Positions 50,947 through 61,500 of a DNA stretch of 64,000 bases are shown in pieces. Positions within the stretch are counted from its first letter, which is position 1. Each line of letters opens with the position of its first letter. Made by a program: the position numbers and the translations under genes. The stretch comes from Candidatus Zhuqueibacterota bacterium. Its GTDB lineage: Bacteria > Zhuqueibacterota > Zhuqueibacteria > Oceanimicrobiales > Oceanimicrobiaceae. Below the pieces are notes generated by a model. That model worked only from the letters and a program-made list of their open reading frames with translations. It had not been told where the DNA came from and made no database searches. The stretch covers positions 62,001-126,000 of the forward strand of contig JAJDAF010000064.1 of the NCBI GenBank assembly GCA_029261995.1, read 5' to 3'.

Positions 50947-52281
50947 TTGAAGATTGCCTACATTGCAACCGGCGCAGCCGGGATGGTTTGCGGCACCTGT
51001 ATTCATGACAACACCGTGGCCGCCGCCATGCAGAAGCTAGGGCACGAGGTAGCGCTGATTCCGACCTACACGCCCATCCGTACGGACGAAGAGAGCGTCA
51101 GCCTTGAGCATGTTTTTCTCGGTGGGCTCAACGTCTATTTACAGGAGAAGTTGAGCTTCTTCCGCCACACGCCGGACTTCATCGACAATCTCCTGAATAG
51201 CAAAGCGATTTTAAATACTATTTCGAAGTTCAGCGGCTCCACCAACGCACGTGAACTTGGAGAGATGACGGTCTCGGTGCTGCGCGGCGTAGATGGTCAT
51301 CAGAAAAAGGAACTGCTGAAGTTGATCGATTGGCTGCGGGACCACTACAAGCCGGACATCGTGCATCTGAACCACACCTTGCTGCTCGGGTTCGCAAAGG
51401 AAATCAGGCGGCAACTAGGTGTGCCGGTTGTTTGTGGTTCTCAGGGCGAGGATTTGTTTCTCGACAATCTGGTTGAGCCGTTTCAGAAGCAAGCCAAAGA
51501 TCTCATGCATGAGAAGATCAAACATGTCGATGCTCTGATCGCGACCAGCGACTACTACGCGGAATTCATGTCCAATTATCTTAGTCTGGATCCCGGGCGA
51601 ATTCACAAAGTCTATCTTGGCATCAAACTCGAAGGCCACGGGCAATTCCCAAAACCATCAACTCAGGGACCGGTGGTGATCGGTTATCTCGCCCGAATTT
51701 GTCCGGAAAAGGGGTTGCACATTCTTGTCGAAGCCTTTCAGCAACTCTGGCAAAAATACGGCTCCGAAAAAGTCCGGCTGCAGGTTGCTGGCTATCTCGG
51801 CAAGAAGGACGAGATTTTCTTTCAGGCCCTGCAAAAAAGGATCAAGGGCTGGAACATGACAGATGCCGTCGAGTACATCGGAGAAGTCGATCGGCTTGAG
51901 AAGATCGGTTTCCTGAGCAGCATCGACATCTTTTCCGTTCCGACAGTTTACAAAGAATCCAAGGGTCTTTCCATTCTCGAAGCGATGGCGAATGGCGTGC
52001 CGGTAGTCCAGCCCGGGCATGGCGTTTTCCCAGAGTATGTCAGCAAAACAGGGGGCGGCCTGCTCTGCGCGCCGGACTCCGTTGCAGCCCTGGTGGCAAA
52101 GCTCGAGTTGCTGATAGAAGATTCGGAGCAGCGCAAAGCGCTCGGTGAGGCGGGGAAGCAAAGCGTTCACCGTGAGTTTGGCGACCAGATCATGGCCGAG
52201 TCGATGCTGGAGGTATACAGTGGTTGTTTGAAACAGGATACGCCAACCGGTAGTCGGACGACCGCCGAGGCTGTCGTTTAA
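50947..52281 (+). CDS. Family 4 glycosyltransferase
   Basis: The 444-aa product starts with a TTG at 50947 (KIAYIATGAAG), with AAAGGGG about ten bases ahead. The N-terminal Rossmann part holds GMVCGTCIHDNTVAAAMQKLG, typical of GT4 enzymes, and VVCGSQGEDLFLDNL. The C-terminal part has IGYLARICPEKGLHILVEAF and ESKGLSILEAMANGVPVVQP, which contains the EGxGLxxLEAMA-type nucleotide-sugar motif. So it transfers a sugar from an activated donor to an acceptor in or near the cytoplasmic membrane. It is first in a cluster with a thioesterase, a LolD-like ATPase and a large FtsX permease, suggesting that the sugar is added to an exported lipid-like product. The product is not determined. Confidence 0.85.
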   Translation: MKIAYIATGAAGMVCGTCIHDNTVAAAMQKLGHEVALIPTYTPIRTDEESVSLEHVFLGGLNVYLQEKLSFFRHTPDFIDNLLNSKAILNTISKFSGSTNARELGEMTVSVLRGVDGHQKKELLKLIDWLRDHYKPDIVHLNHTLLLGFAKEIRRQLGVPVVCGSQGEDLFLDNLVEPFQKQAKDLMHEKIKHVDALIATSDYYAEFMSNYLSLDPGRIHKVYLGIKLEGHGQFPKPSTQGPVVIGYLARICPEKGLHILVEAFQQLWQKYGSEKVRLQVAGYLGKKDEIFFQALQKRIKGWNMTDAVEYIGEVDRLEKIGFLSSIDIFSVPTVYKESKGLSILEAMANGVPVVQPGHGVFPEYVSKTGGGLLCAPDSVAALVAKLELLIEDSEQRKALGEAGKQSVHREFGDQIMAESMLEVYSGCLKQDTPTGSRTTAEAVV

Positions 52282-52439
52282 TAGTTGCTTTAGTCCCAGG
52301 TTTCTCCTACGTTCCTGTCAACCTGGCTGGGCATCAGTCTCGAGGACAATCAAAGTAGAGTTCAAACGCGATATGTCAACTGCGGATCTTCATGGATGGA
52401 AGAACAGGTGGCATCTTATTAGAATCCATTTTCCGGACA

Positions 52440-52853
52440 ATGCCAAACGAATTCACAACGCAGCGCCGAATCGAATTTGCCGACACCGACCAGGCCGGTA
52501 TCGTGCACTTCGCGCGCTTTTTTGTTTTCATGGAGACGGCCGAGCACCAGTTCCTGAACTCACTCGGCGCCAGCGTCCACACAAAAGTCGATGGCGACGA
52601 AATTGGCTGGCCCCGGCTGGCGGCTTCCTGCGAGTACCTGAGCCCGCTGCGCTTTGAAGATGTTGTGGATATTCGGGTTTATGTGACTCGCAAGGGCGTC
52701 AAATCCATGACCTATTCGTTTGAATTCAGCCGCGACGGCACTCCCATCGCCCGTGGCAAAATGTCATCTGCCTGCTGTATCTGCAATCCGGGAGAACAGA
52801 TCAGAGCCGTTGCCATCCCGCAGGCGTTGGCTCAAAAGATAGAACAAGCTTAA
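52440..52853 (+). CDS. YbgC/4-hydroxybenzoyl-CoA thioesterase family protein
   Basis: The 137-aa product is started at 52440 (MPNEFTTQRRIEFADTD), because the family begins just before this motif; the open frame reaches 52392. The hotdog motif FADTDQAGIVHFARFF includes the catalytic Asp of 4-hydroxybenzoyl-CoA thioesterases (DTDxxGxVHxxxY). Later strands read FEDVVDIRVYVTRKG and SYSFEFSRDG-like sequence (MTYSFEFSRDG). It should cleave short or medium acyl-CoA or acyl-carrier thioesters. It is placed between a glycosyltransferase and an ABC export unit. Its job there may be to process an acyl group for lipid export; this is inference from context only. Confidence 0.82.
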   Translation: MPNEFTTQRRIEFADTDQAGIVHFARFFVFMETAEHQFLNSLGASVHTKVDGDEIGWPRLAASCEYLSPLRFEDVVDIRVYVTRKGVKSMTYSFEFSRDGTPIARGKMSSACCICNPGEQIRAVAIPQALAQKIEQA

Positions 52854-52946
52854 GAAAGGAGACAGGAGGCGACGGAGACAAGAGAAAAGAGCCGATCTGT
52901 TTTTCCCAGTGCCTTTCGCCTGCTTCTCGACTCCTCTGAATCAGAC

Positions 52947-53624
52947 ATGCCCCCATCATTAAAACTCAGTCAAATCCACAAAACGTTCGGCACGCAGGAG
53001 CGCCCGGTCAAGGTGCTCAACGGTGTTGATCTCGAACTCGCAGCCAACGAGGCCCTGGCTGTTACCGGTCCATCCGGTTGTGGCAAAAGCACGCTACTGC
53101 ACCTCATTGGCACGCTCGACTCGCCAACTTCTGGCGCCATCGAAATCCAGGGCCAGAATCCGCTCCATTTTTCCGAGCCCGAGCTGGCGCGTTTTCGAAA
53201 TGAGCAGATCGGCTTTGTGTTTCAGGACCACCATCTCTTGCCGCAGTACACTGTTCTTGAGAATGTGCTGCTGCCTGCCATGGCGTTCAAGAATGGCAAA
53301 AGTGACGCAGGCAGCCGAGCTGCTGTCCTGCTGGAAAAAGTCGGACTCTCCGAGCGCGTGGACCACCGACCAGCGGAGCTTTCCGGCGGCGAAAGACAGA
53401 GGGTGGCGATTGCCCGTGCGCTCATCAACCGGCCAAAACTTCTGCTGTGCGACGAACCAACCGGCAACCTCGACCGAAAAACTGCTGACTTAATCGCGGC
53501 GCTGTTTTTTGACCTCCACAGAGAAGAGGAAAACATCCTGATCGTCGTTACGCACAGCTTGGTGCTCGCGGACCGATTCGAACGCAAAGTCGAATTGCAG
53601 GAGGGCAAGTGCGTCGAAATCTGA
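52947..53624 (+). CDS. LolD-like ABC transporter ATP-binding protein
   Basis: The 225-aa product has Walker A GPSGCGKST near residue 40, Q-loop IGFVFQDHHLLPQYTVLENV, signature LSGGERQRVAIARAL, Walker B LLLCDEPTGNLD and switch VVTHS. Its size and the HHLLPQYT motif fit the LolD/MacB-ATPase group. Its stop overlaps the following permease gene by 16 bases, so the two are made together. In this group the ATPase powers movement of lipoproteins or other lipid-like molecules out of the cytoplasmic membrane. Only weak sequence is visible as a ribosome site (AATCAGAC), so the start is less certain than the identity. Confidence 0.9.
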   Translation: MPPSLKLSQIHKTFGTQERPVKVLNGVDLELAANEALAVTGPSGCGKSTLLHLIGTLDSPTSGAIEIQGQNPLHFSEPELARFRNEQIGFVFQDHHLLPQYTVLENVLLPAMAFKNGKSDAGSRAAVLLEKVGLSERVDHRPAELSGGERQRVAIARALINRPKLLLCDEPTGNLDRKTADLIAALFFDLHREEENILIVVTHSLVLADRFERKVELQEGKCVEI

Positions 53625-56600
53625 TTCACTACTGGCGAATCAATCTGGCGGTCATCTTCGGAGCTGCCGTTGCAACTGCCGTTCTGACCGGAGCACTGTT
53701 GGTTGGAGATTCGGTGAAAGGCAGCTTGCGCGACTTGACGCTGGACCGCCTGGGCGAGATCGACCACTTGCTGTTACGGAATAGTTTTTTTCGCCAGAAT
53801 TTGGCGGAGGATCTTTCCCAAGATCCCCAATTCTCAGAGACGTTTGACCAACAGGCGCCTTTCATCTTTCTGCGCGGCAACGCCGTGCATTCGAAGAAAC
53901 GCACCCGGGCGTCGCAAATCAACGTGGTCGGCCTGGACCACAGCCTACCCGCTTTGTATCCTTCAGCAGGGCAAACGCAAACCCTGGAGTGGGCTAATCA
54001 GTTGCGCAAAAAATCCGGGCAAATTTTTCCATCTATCATTATAAATCAGTCTTTGCGCGATGAGTTGCGGGCCGAGGTTGGCGACCAGGTTCTGCTCTAT
54101 TTTGAAAAACCAAGCGACATCGCGCGTGGCTCTTTGCTTGGCGAGAAAGACACCGAAGAAGTCGTCGAAACACTGCGCTTAACGTTGACAGCCGTCGCGC
54201 CCAATCGGGCTCTGGGCCGCTTGGGATTGCGCCCTCACCAGACCTTGCCGCACAACGCTTACGTTTCGTTGCCGGTTCTGCAAAAAGCACTTGACCAGGC
54301 AGGCAAAGTGAATGCGCTGGCGCTTTCTGAAACGACCGGCGATGAAACCTCGGGGCGCACTGAGCTGCTCCCGGGTGCGCTTGCAGGTGTGCTTGAATTT
54401 GAGGATCTGGGGCTGAAACTTGTGGATGGCGGCGGCTCCTTAATTTTGGAAAGCGAAGAGGGTATCCTTTCGGATGAAGTGGTCACGCTCGTCGAACAGA
54501 CCGCCGTGGAAGCCGGCGTGCCGGCGCTGCCGAGTTACACCTACCTGGCCAATAAAATGGAGTCGGGCGGGCGGCTTTTGCCTTATTCCACTGCCGCGGC
54601 GCTACGGACGGATGCCGGGCCTCCCTTCAAATCGCTGCAATTGCTCGATGGCCGGCCGGCGCCGGCGCTGCAGGGCAATGAAATTCTGCTCAACAACTGG
54701 GCCGCCCGCGACCTTCGCGTACGGCCGGGCGACACAATCAAAATGACTTACTTTGGTGTTGGCGCCCGCGATGAATTGTTCACCACGGATTCGGAGTTTG
54801 TGCTCAAAGGCGTGGTTGACATGACCGGTCTGGGCGCGGACAGCCAGTTGACGCCCGACTACCCCGGCATCGCCGACGCCGACAATATGGCCGATTGGGA
54901 TCCGCCCTTCCCTGTGGATCTTGGCTTGATTCGCGACAAAGACGAAGCCTACTGGGATACCTATCGTGGTGCACCAAAAGCCTTTGTGTCTCTCAAAACC
55001 GGCCAGGAACTCTGGGGTAGCCGTTTTGGCAAGGTAACTTCGATACGGCTTGGCACGGCTGCTGACGCTGCCTCTGGCAACACCCGCAAAAAGTTTGTAG
55101 AAACACTTCTCTCCGCGGTGACCCCGGCGCAGTTTGGCTACACCTTCGAGCCAGTGAAAGCGCAGGGCCTGGCGTCGTCGAAAGGGGCCACTGATTTCAG
55201 CGGACTGTTTTTCGGCTTCAGCATGTTCCTGATTGTCTCCGCTGCACTGCTGGTTGGCCTGCTTTTCAGGCTTGGCGTGGAACAGCGCGGCAAAGAGGTC
55301 GGTCTACGGCTGGCAGTTGGATTTTCACAGAGCAACGTGCGCGGACAGTTTCTGAAGGAAGGCGGTATCCTGGCAATAATCGGATCATTCGTCGGACTCG
55401 GCGGTGCGATTGTTTACGCCTGGCTTATGATGGTTGGGTTGCGGACCTGGTGGCTGGCGGCGGTCGGTTCTCCATTTCTTTTCCTTCATGTGGCGCCAGC
55501 CAGTCTGGTGATGGGGTTCTTCATTTCACTGTTTGTCGTTTTGCTTTCCATCTGGCTGGGTTTCAGAAAACTCCGCAAGGTTCCGCCACCGTCTTTGCTG
55601 GCGGGCGTAACCAGCGTGGCCGGGAAACAAAAGTCGATCAGGCGCACCAAAGTCGTGGCCATCTCCAGCATTGCTCTGGCGATTGCGATGGCCGCATATG
55701 CCTCGACGTTGGAACCGACAGATGCCGCCGGCATGTTTTTCGGAGTTGGTACATTTATCCTGATTTCAGGATTGGCTTTTTTTTCGCTCTGGCTCAGGGG
55801 AATGCATCGCACTCTGACAGCAGGGCACGGTCTTCTGACGAGTTTCAGAATGGCGGCGCGCAATACGCCCCGCAGTCCCGGAAGAAGCATGTTGAGTGTG
55901 GCGTTGGTTGGCTGTGCTTGTTTTGTCATCGTGGCGGTCGGCGCCAACCGTGTTGAGTTTGGTGATGAGGTTCTGCGCAAAGACTCCGGCGCCGGCGGAT
56001 TCACTCTGATGGCCGAATCGGACATTCCGCTCAACCACGATTTGAGTACTGAAGACGGCCGCATCGCCTTAGGCTTCTCCGACGATGATTCAGAAATGCT
56101 CGACCAGTCCGAGATCATTCCAATGCGCTTTTTGCCCGGTGACGACGCCAGTTGTTTGAATCTCTACCAAGTGGAACGGCCGAGAATTCTTGGCGTGCCA
56201 AAGTCGCAGATTGAGCGTGGCGGTTTCCAGTTTCAGCAGCTTGCTGAAATGGAAGGTGGGGAAACGGCCAACCCCTGGCACCTGCTTGATCAGGAACTGG
56301 AACCTGGCGTCATTCCGGCGTTTGGCGACTTCAATTCCGTTCTGTGGATTCTGCACTCCGGCCTGGGCAAGGACCTCGCCATGGTGGATGGCCAGGGACG
56401 GGAAATCAAACTGCGGTTTGTCGGGCTGTTCAAAAAGAGCATTTTTCAGAGCGAAATTCTGATTGCCGAATCCAACTTCGTGAAACACTTTCAGGAGCAG
56501 AACGGATATGCCTACTACCTGATTCAGAGTCCTCCAGAGCAAATTGAAGCGCACGCGCAAATTCTGGAGAAGGCCCTGACAGACTATGGCTTCGACTCAT

Positions 56601-57025
56601 CGCCCACAGCCGCGAAGTTGGCTGACTTCCAGGCGGTGGAAAATACCTATCTATCGACCTTCCAAACCCTGGGTGGTTTGGGACTGCTGCTGGGAACACT
56701 TGGTCTGGGCATGATTCTCATCCGCAATGTCATCGAACGTCGTGGCGACCTGGCGACGTTGCGGGCGTTTGGCTTCCGGCGCTCTACCCTGGCGGTACTC
56801 GTTCTGGCCGAGAACGGATTTCTTCTCACCCTGGGCATCGCGCTCGGGGCGCTTTCTGCTGTTCTGGCGGTGGCGCCGCACCTGGTGGCGGATGCCTCGC
56901 AGGTGCCGTGGACGACGCTGGTTGTAACTTTGGCTGCCGTCTTTATTGTAGGAATGTTGTCCAGCGTGGTGGCGGTTTCGGCGGCGTTGAGGATTCCTTT
57001 GCTACCAGCGTTGCGTTCTGAATAG
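53609..57025 (+). CDS. Large FtsX-family ABC permease
   Basis: The 1138-aa product starts at a GTG at 53609 (MRRNLIHYWRINLAV) after GGAGGGCAA, inside the end of the ATPase gene. One helix near 12-33 (NLAVIFGAAVATAVLTGALL) precedes a long extracytoplasmic part (about 40-525). Then come helices in three groups (about 530-680, 695-800 and 1015-1138), including RGKEVGLRLAVGFSQ and RGDLATLRAFGFRRS, the FtsX coupling motifs. It ends ALRIPLLPALRSE. This is larger than LolC/E (about 400 aa) and has two FtsX units, a form found in several environmental phyla. With the LolD-like ATPase it makes a mechanotransmission or export transporter; the cargo is unknown. No gene follows closely, so the cluster ends here. 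Confidence 0.88.
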   Translation: MRRNLIHYWRINLAVIFGAAVATAVLTGALLVGDSVKGSLRDLTLDRLGEIDHLLLRNSFFRQNLAEDLSQDPQFSETFDQQAPFIFLRGNAVHSKKRTRASQINVVGLDHSLPALYPSAGQTQTLEWANQLRKKSGQIFPSIIINQSLRDELRAEVGDQVLLYFEKPSDIARGSLLGEKDTEEVVETLRLTLTAVAPNRALGRLGLRPHQTLPHNAYVSLPVLQKALDQAGKVNALALSETTGDETSGRTELLPGALAGVLEFEDLGLKLVDGGGSLILESEEGILSDEVVTLVEQTAVEAGVPALPSYTYLANKMESGGRLLPYSTAAALRTDAGPPFKSLQLLDGRPAPALQGNEILLNNWAARDLRVRPGDTIKMTYFGVGARDELFTTDSEFVLKGVVDMTGLGADSQLTPDYPGIADADNMADWDPPFPVDLGLIRDKDEAYWDTYRGAPKAFVSLKTGQELWGSRFGKVTSIRLGTAADAASGNTRKKFVETLLSAVTPAQFGYTFEPVKAQGLASSKGATDFSGLFFGFSMFLIVSAALLVGLLFRLGVEQRGKEVGLRLAVGFSQSNVRGQFLKEGGILAIIGSFVGLGGAIVYAWLMMVGLRTWWLAAVGSPFLFLHVAPASLVMGFFISLFVVLLSIWLGFRKLRKVPPPSLLAGVTSVAGKQKSIRRTKVVAISSIALAIAMAAYASTLEPTDAAGMFFGVGTFILISGLAFFSLWLRGMHRTLTAGHGLLTSFRMAARNTPRSPGRSMLSVALVGCACFVIVAVGANRVEFGDEVLRKDSGAGGFTLMAESDIPLNHDLSTEDGRIALGFSDDDSEMLDQSEIIPMRFLPGDDASCLNLYQVERPRILGVPKSQIERGGFQFQQLAEMEGGETANPWHLLDQELEPGVIPAFGDFNSVLWILHSGLGKDLAMVDGQGREIKLRFVGLFKKSIFQSEILIAESNFVKHFQEQNGYAYYLIQSPPEQIEAHAQILEKALTDYGFDSSPTAAKLADFQAVENTYLSTFQTLGGLGLLLGTLGLGMILIRNVIERRGDLATLRAFGFRRSTLAVLVLAENGFLLTLGIALGALSAVLAVAPHLVADASQVPWTTLVVTLAAVFIVGMLSSVVAVSAALRIPLLPALRSE

Positions 57026-57450
57026 GACAATCTGGCGATACCAAGTGTGTGATTGAGTTCACTTTGCACGGCCGGTCCGAGTATTTGAAGGGTTCAGGTG
57101 ATCGATGCCAGCATGTTCAGCAGCGTCGCGGTTAAATCGTCGGGCCCAGTCAACTCTCCTCAATAGTGCCGGCGGGACAGAAAATTGTCGCGCCACATCC
57201 CCTGTTGCGTAAATCCTAACCAACCCGACTAAATCCTGCACATTTTCTGTCCAGTTGGGCAAAAACTAACCAATTCTTCCGTCATCTGCTATCGGGGAAA
57301 TGGTCCTGCCCGCCATGAAATGCCCCCTAAACCCTTTAGAATTGGACCACATTCCAGATTGGTATACTAATTGCAAAAACAGCGGGTAGAAATGACATAG
57401 CATGCGACAGCATGAACTGAGTTGATGTTCAAGATAAAGGTTCTGCCTAC
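57026..57450. other. Intergenic stretch before the TPR gene
   Basis: No gene is supported in 425 bases. TTGGAC and TATACT about 15 bases apart near 57340-57366 are a weak promoter candidate for the next gene. I see no hairpin of note. Confidence 0.45.
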
Positions 57451-58473
57451 ATGACTCACAGCAATCTTAACATCGCAATTGTAGCATCCCTTTCGGCCCT
57501 ATTTTTCTCTTTTCTCGGATGCGCCACCGGCCAGTTGCAAAACATTGAGGTTTTGATGCGGCAGCACGACTGGTCGAATGCCACGACGGCACTGGAAGAG
57601 TCTATTCAGAAGAACCCCAGGGACGGGGAGGCGCATCTGTTGCTTGCCGAGGCTTATGGTGAAACAGGGCAGGTTGCGAAAATGCAGGAGATTCTCGAAC
57701 GAGCGCGTTCGATCTCGCCAAGGTTAGATGAAGACGCCGATTACCTGGCGCGCAAATACTGGATCAAGAATTTTAATCTGGGGAACAGCCGTTTTGAAGA
57801 GCATTTCTTCAATCAAGCCGTACCGTTTTTCCAGCGCACGACTCTCATCGACAGCGCCAACGTGCTCGGCTGGCAGCGGTACGGCGACGTGCTGTTCAAG
57901 CTGCGACAACTCAAGTCGGCGGAAGTGGCATACCGGCGTGCACTCGCATTGCAGCCGAGGAGTTCCACCATCAAGAACAATCTCGCCCAGATCTATTTTC
58001 GGCGCAAACAATACCGCAAGTCAATCGACCTTTGCAGCGAAATCCTGGCTGCCGATGCTGGCGACAAGGATGCCCTGAAGCGGCGCGCTTATTCCTATTC
58101 GGCCTTATCAGATTTTCAGAACGCAGAGACGGATTTTCTGGAGGCCTCCGTGGTCGCACCATCCGCCCAGATCCTGGCCGATTTTGGTCTTCTCTATGTT
58201 CGAAATGGGAAACATCGCCAGGCCATTCCCCGATTGGAGGAGGCGCTGGACTACACGGAAAACAGAACGCTCATCTTCAAGAGATTGGGTGAGGCGAATC
58301 TGGCAGTGAGAGACTACGCCGGCATGGCCCGGTGGTACCGCAAGGTCGTGGCCTCCGCGCCGGACGATTTGGTCGGATGGAAAAGTCTGGCGATCGCCTA
58401 TGAAGCCCTTGGGCTAAAGGCAGACCTGGCGCAGGCTCGCCACTTTATTAATCGCATTGTCAGCACCAATTAA
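57451..58473 (+). CDS. TPR-repeat lipoprotein
   Basis: The 340-aa product has a leader ending FFSFLGC (lipobox, Cys near 25). Residues about 30-330 consist of about seven helical repeats of 34 residues, with the TPR positions W/L-G/A-Y-A-P visible in DWSNATTALEESIQKNPRDG, GWQRYGDVLFKLRQLKSAEV, AYRRALALQPRSSTIKNNLA and DALKRRAYSYSALSDFQNAE. TPR lipoproteins scaffold protein complexes in the envelope; PilW/BamD-like roles are possible. It is followed 29 bases later by a giant exported protein and then a PorP/SprF-like protein, so it may be part of a secretion or surface-assembly unit. The start is at ATG 57451 without a clear Shine-Dalgarno. Confidence 0.82.
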   Translation: MTHSNLNIAIVASLSALFFSFLGCATGQLQNIEVLMRQHDWSNATTALEESIQKNPRDGEAHLLLAEAYGETGQVAKMQEILERARSISPRLDEDADYLARKYWIKNFNLGNSRFEEHFFNQAVPFFQRTTLIDSANVLGWQRYGDVLFKLRQLKSAEVAYRRALALQPRSSTIKNNLAQIYFRRKQYRKSIDLCSEILAADAGDKDALKRRAYSYSALSDFQNAETDFLEASVVAPSAQILADFGLLYVRNGKHRQAIPRLEEALDYTENRTLIFKRLGEANLAVRDYAGMARWYRKVVASAPDDLVGWKSLAIAYEALGLKADLAQARHFINRIVSTN

Positions 58474-58502
58474 TCTTGACTCAGGACTCAGACAGGGACA
58501 GC

Positions 58503-61500
58503 ATGAGGATGCAGCGTCAGGCGTTTTTGTTTTCAGACTTCTTCCGGGTCGCTTTGTTCAGCGTTGCGCTGGCGGTGGCGCCGGCCTCACTTTTGGCGCA
58601 GTTCAGGGTGGACAGCGTGACGCCACGCCAGAACGAAATCAACGTTCCTGGTGATGCGACAATTCAGATAGGTTTTCGCGGCAATGCCAACCCGGCCACG
58701 CTGGACGGGACAACCTGGCTGGTTCACGGCAACCAGACCGGCTTTTACCAGGGTGCGATTTCGTTTGATGTTTCGACAGCTACCGCGGAGTTCCGGCCCG
58801 CGACGGGGTTCAAGCCAGGAGAGGCTATTTCCGTGGTTCTGACCCGCGAAGTTTTGGGGCGACAAGGTGAGCGGCTGGATGCCGCATTTCAATCATCGTT
58901 TACCGTGGCCGTCGAATTTGGCACGGGAATATTTGATGAACGTGTCGAAATCTCGTTGAATTCCGACCCGGATAATCCGGTTGAGCGTGACCCGGCGGCG
59001 ATTTTAGCGGGCGATTTTGACAATGATCTTTACACCGACTTGGTGGTGGCGAACAACTCAACCAATAGCGTTACGGTTCTGATGAACCGGTTTTTTGAAG
59101 TAGGAGAAACGCTGCAGCCGGAAAGTCCGGTGTCGGTCGGCAACGGTCCAACCGCGCTGACTGGTGGCGATTTTGACCAGGATGGCTTGCTGGACGTAGC
59201 GGTAAGCAATTTCGATGAAAGTTCCATTTCCGTCTTGCACAACCTTGGCTGGGGCAGGCTATCGGTTGTGCAGACAATCCCGACGCACGAGCACCCGACG
59301 CAACTGGAGGCGCGAGATTTTGATGCAGACGGCCATATGGATTTGGCCGTGCTCGTGCTCGGGGTTAATCAATTGCAGATTTTTCTGAACAACGGCGATG
59401 GCAGCTTCAATGTCGGCGCCAACACTTATGCCACCGGCGCCAGCCCATACGGACTTGCCCCCGGCGACTTTGATAACGACGGCGACCTCGATCTGGTGGT
59501 CACCAACTCAGGCGACAACTCGATCATTGTTTATAAGAACGACGGCCTGGCCAGCTTCAGCACATCCGGGGAGATTTCGGTTCTGGATTTTCCGACCACG
59601 GTCCGGGCAGGCGATTTTAGCGGTCGCTCTCCTGACGAGTATGGCGATGGCTTTCTGGACCTTATCCTGGTTCATCCAAATATCAATGCAGTTTCGGTCT
59701 ACGTCAACGTGACACGCGACGGCGGATTTGTACTGCAGCGCGAACTGGACGCGGGGCTGCGTCCGACGGACATTTTTGTCGGAGACGTGGATACTCTCGA
59801 TACATTTGCTTTGTCCACCGGGTTTGGCAAAGACCATGATCTCGACCTGGTGGTCCCCAACCTGTTTTCTAACGACGTTCATGTTTGGCGCAACCAGTTC
59901 AACAACGGCTTTGAGCATGACGACCGTGACCGCTATCCTGCGGGCGAAACTCCCGTCAGTATAGCTGGTGCGGATTTCGATCGCGATGGGGACATCGACG
60001 TTGCGGTCACAAATATGACTGCACACGGCATTTCGGTGCTTCTAAATCAGGGCGGAGTTGGTGGTGGTCTTCGATTTACGCAGCCGTCCGGCATTTTCGA
60101 CTTCGGTCAAGTCTATGTCGGTACCGATTCAACGCGCAGTTTTCGGCTCTTCAATCCGACTGACCAACCGGCCATCATTTCCGAAATTTCCACCACGCTG
60201 CCGCAATTCACGGCGGCCATTTCTCAGGCCACGATTGCCCCCGGTAATCTGTTTAGTTTTGAGCTATCTTTCGCGCCAACGGATACCGTTCTTTACGGAG
60301 ACACGCTGACGGTTCGAGGCATATTGGAGGGCGTGGAGCAAGAACTCAAGGTCGCGCTTCGAGGCGAAGGTGTGATCGCTCTCATCAGTGTCGTTCCGGA
60401 CACTTTGAACTTCGGGGGACTCGTGCCTCCACAAATTGGCACTCTGCCGGTCCAAATCACCAATAGCGGAAATGGCGCGTTGATAGTCAGCGAGCTTCGG
60501 TTCTCCAATTCAGCATTTTCCGCGCCGGTGAGTGGGCTGACTGTGCAGGCACACTCATCGCAACAGGTTGATGTTGTTTTTCAGCCTGCGACGCCATTTT
60601 TTTACCTGGACAGCTTGCTGATCGTGAATAATGACAGCTTGAATACCCCGGTCCCCGTGATTCTGGTTGGCGGTCCAAATGACTTTACGCCGGAGATTAC
60701 TTCCGCCGACACAGTGGTCGCGGTGGAGGACAGCTTGTTTACCTATACCGCGACCGTCAGCGACTCGGACGGGACTCAGGCCAGGTTCAGTTTTCAGAAT
60801 CTGCCAGGCTGGCTACACGCCACATCCGGCTTGTTGACGAACACCTCAGTCGAAGGGGTGCCGCTTGAGGGTGGTCGCGACACCACGTTTACTGTTGTAG
60901 CTCTGGACGGATTTTTCTCGGATACTTTGCAGGTTTATGTGAGGGTTCTGCCGGTGAATGATCCTCCCGTTTTTGACCCGGTCAATCAGTACACAACCAC
61001 CGAATCCATCTTCCTTTCGTTTAATCTGTCCGCTTCAGATCCGGAAGATAGTACTTTGATATTTGCAGCGCTTGGTTTGCCGGCCGGCGCGGTTTTGACG
61101 GAAAATGGCGACAATACGGCCACGTTTTCGTGGATCCCGCCGGCCGGCTCCCGGGGTGTTTATGATTTAACCGTCATTGCGACCGAAGCCCTCGAGCCCG
61201 TGCCATTAAGCGACACTGTTCTGGTACGGATCAATGTTTTAGCGGCGTTGCCCGATTTGGTTGCGGCCTCCCTGAGCGTGCCAACCACGGACATCTCCGT
61301 GAATCAGACACATCCGGTGACGGGCATTGTGCGCGCCGATTTTGCCGCGGTAGACCTGCCATTCCGGATGACATTCTTCCATGACGGACAGATCGTACGC
61401 GACACGGTCGTCACGCAAATGGCTGTTGGTCAGGAGTTGACCTTCATCTATCTCGCTCAATTCGGACGACTGGGCGACCATGAGATTCGTTTCGAGGTTG

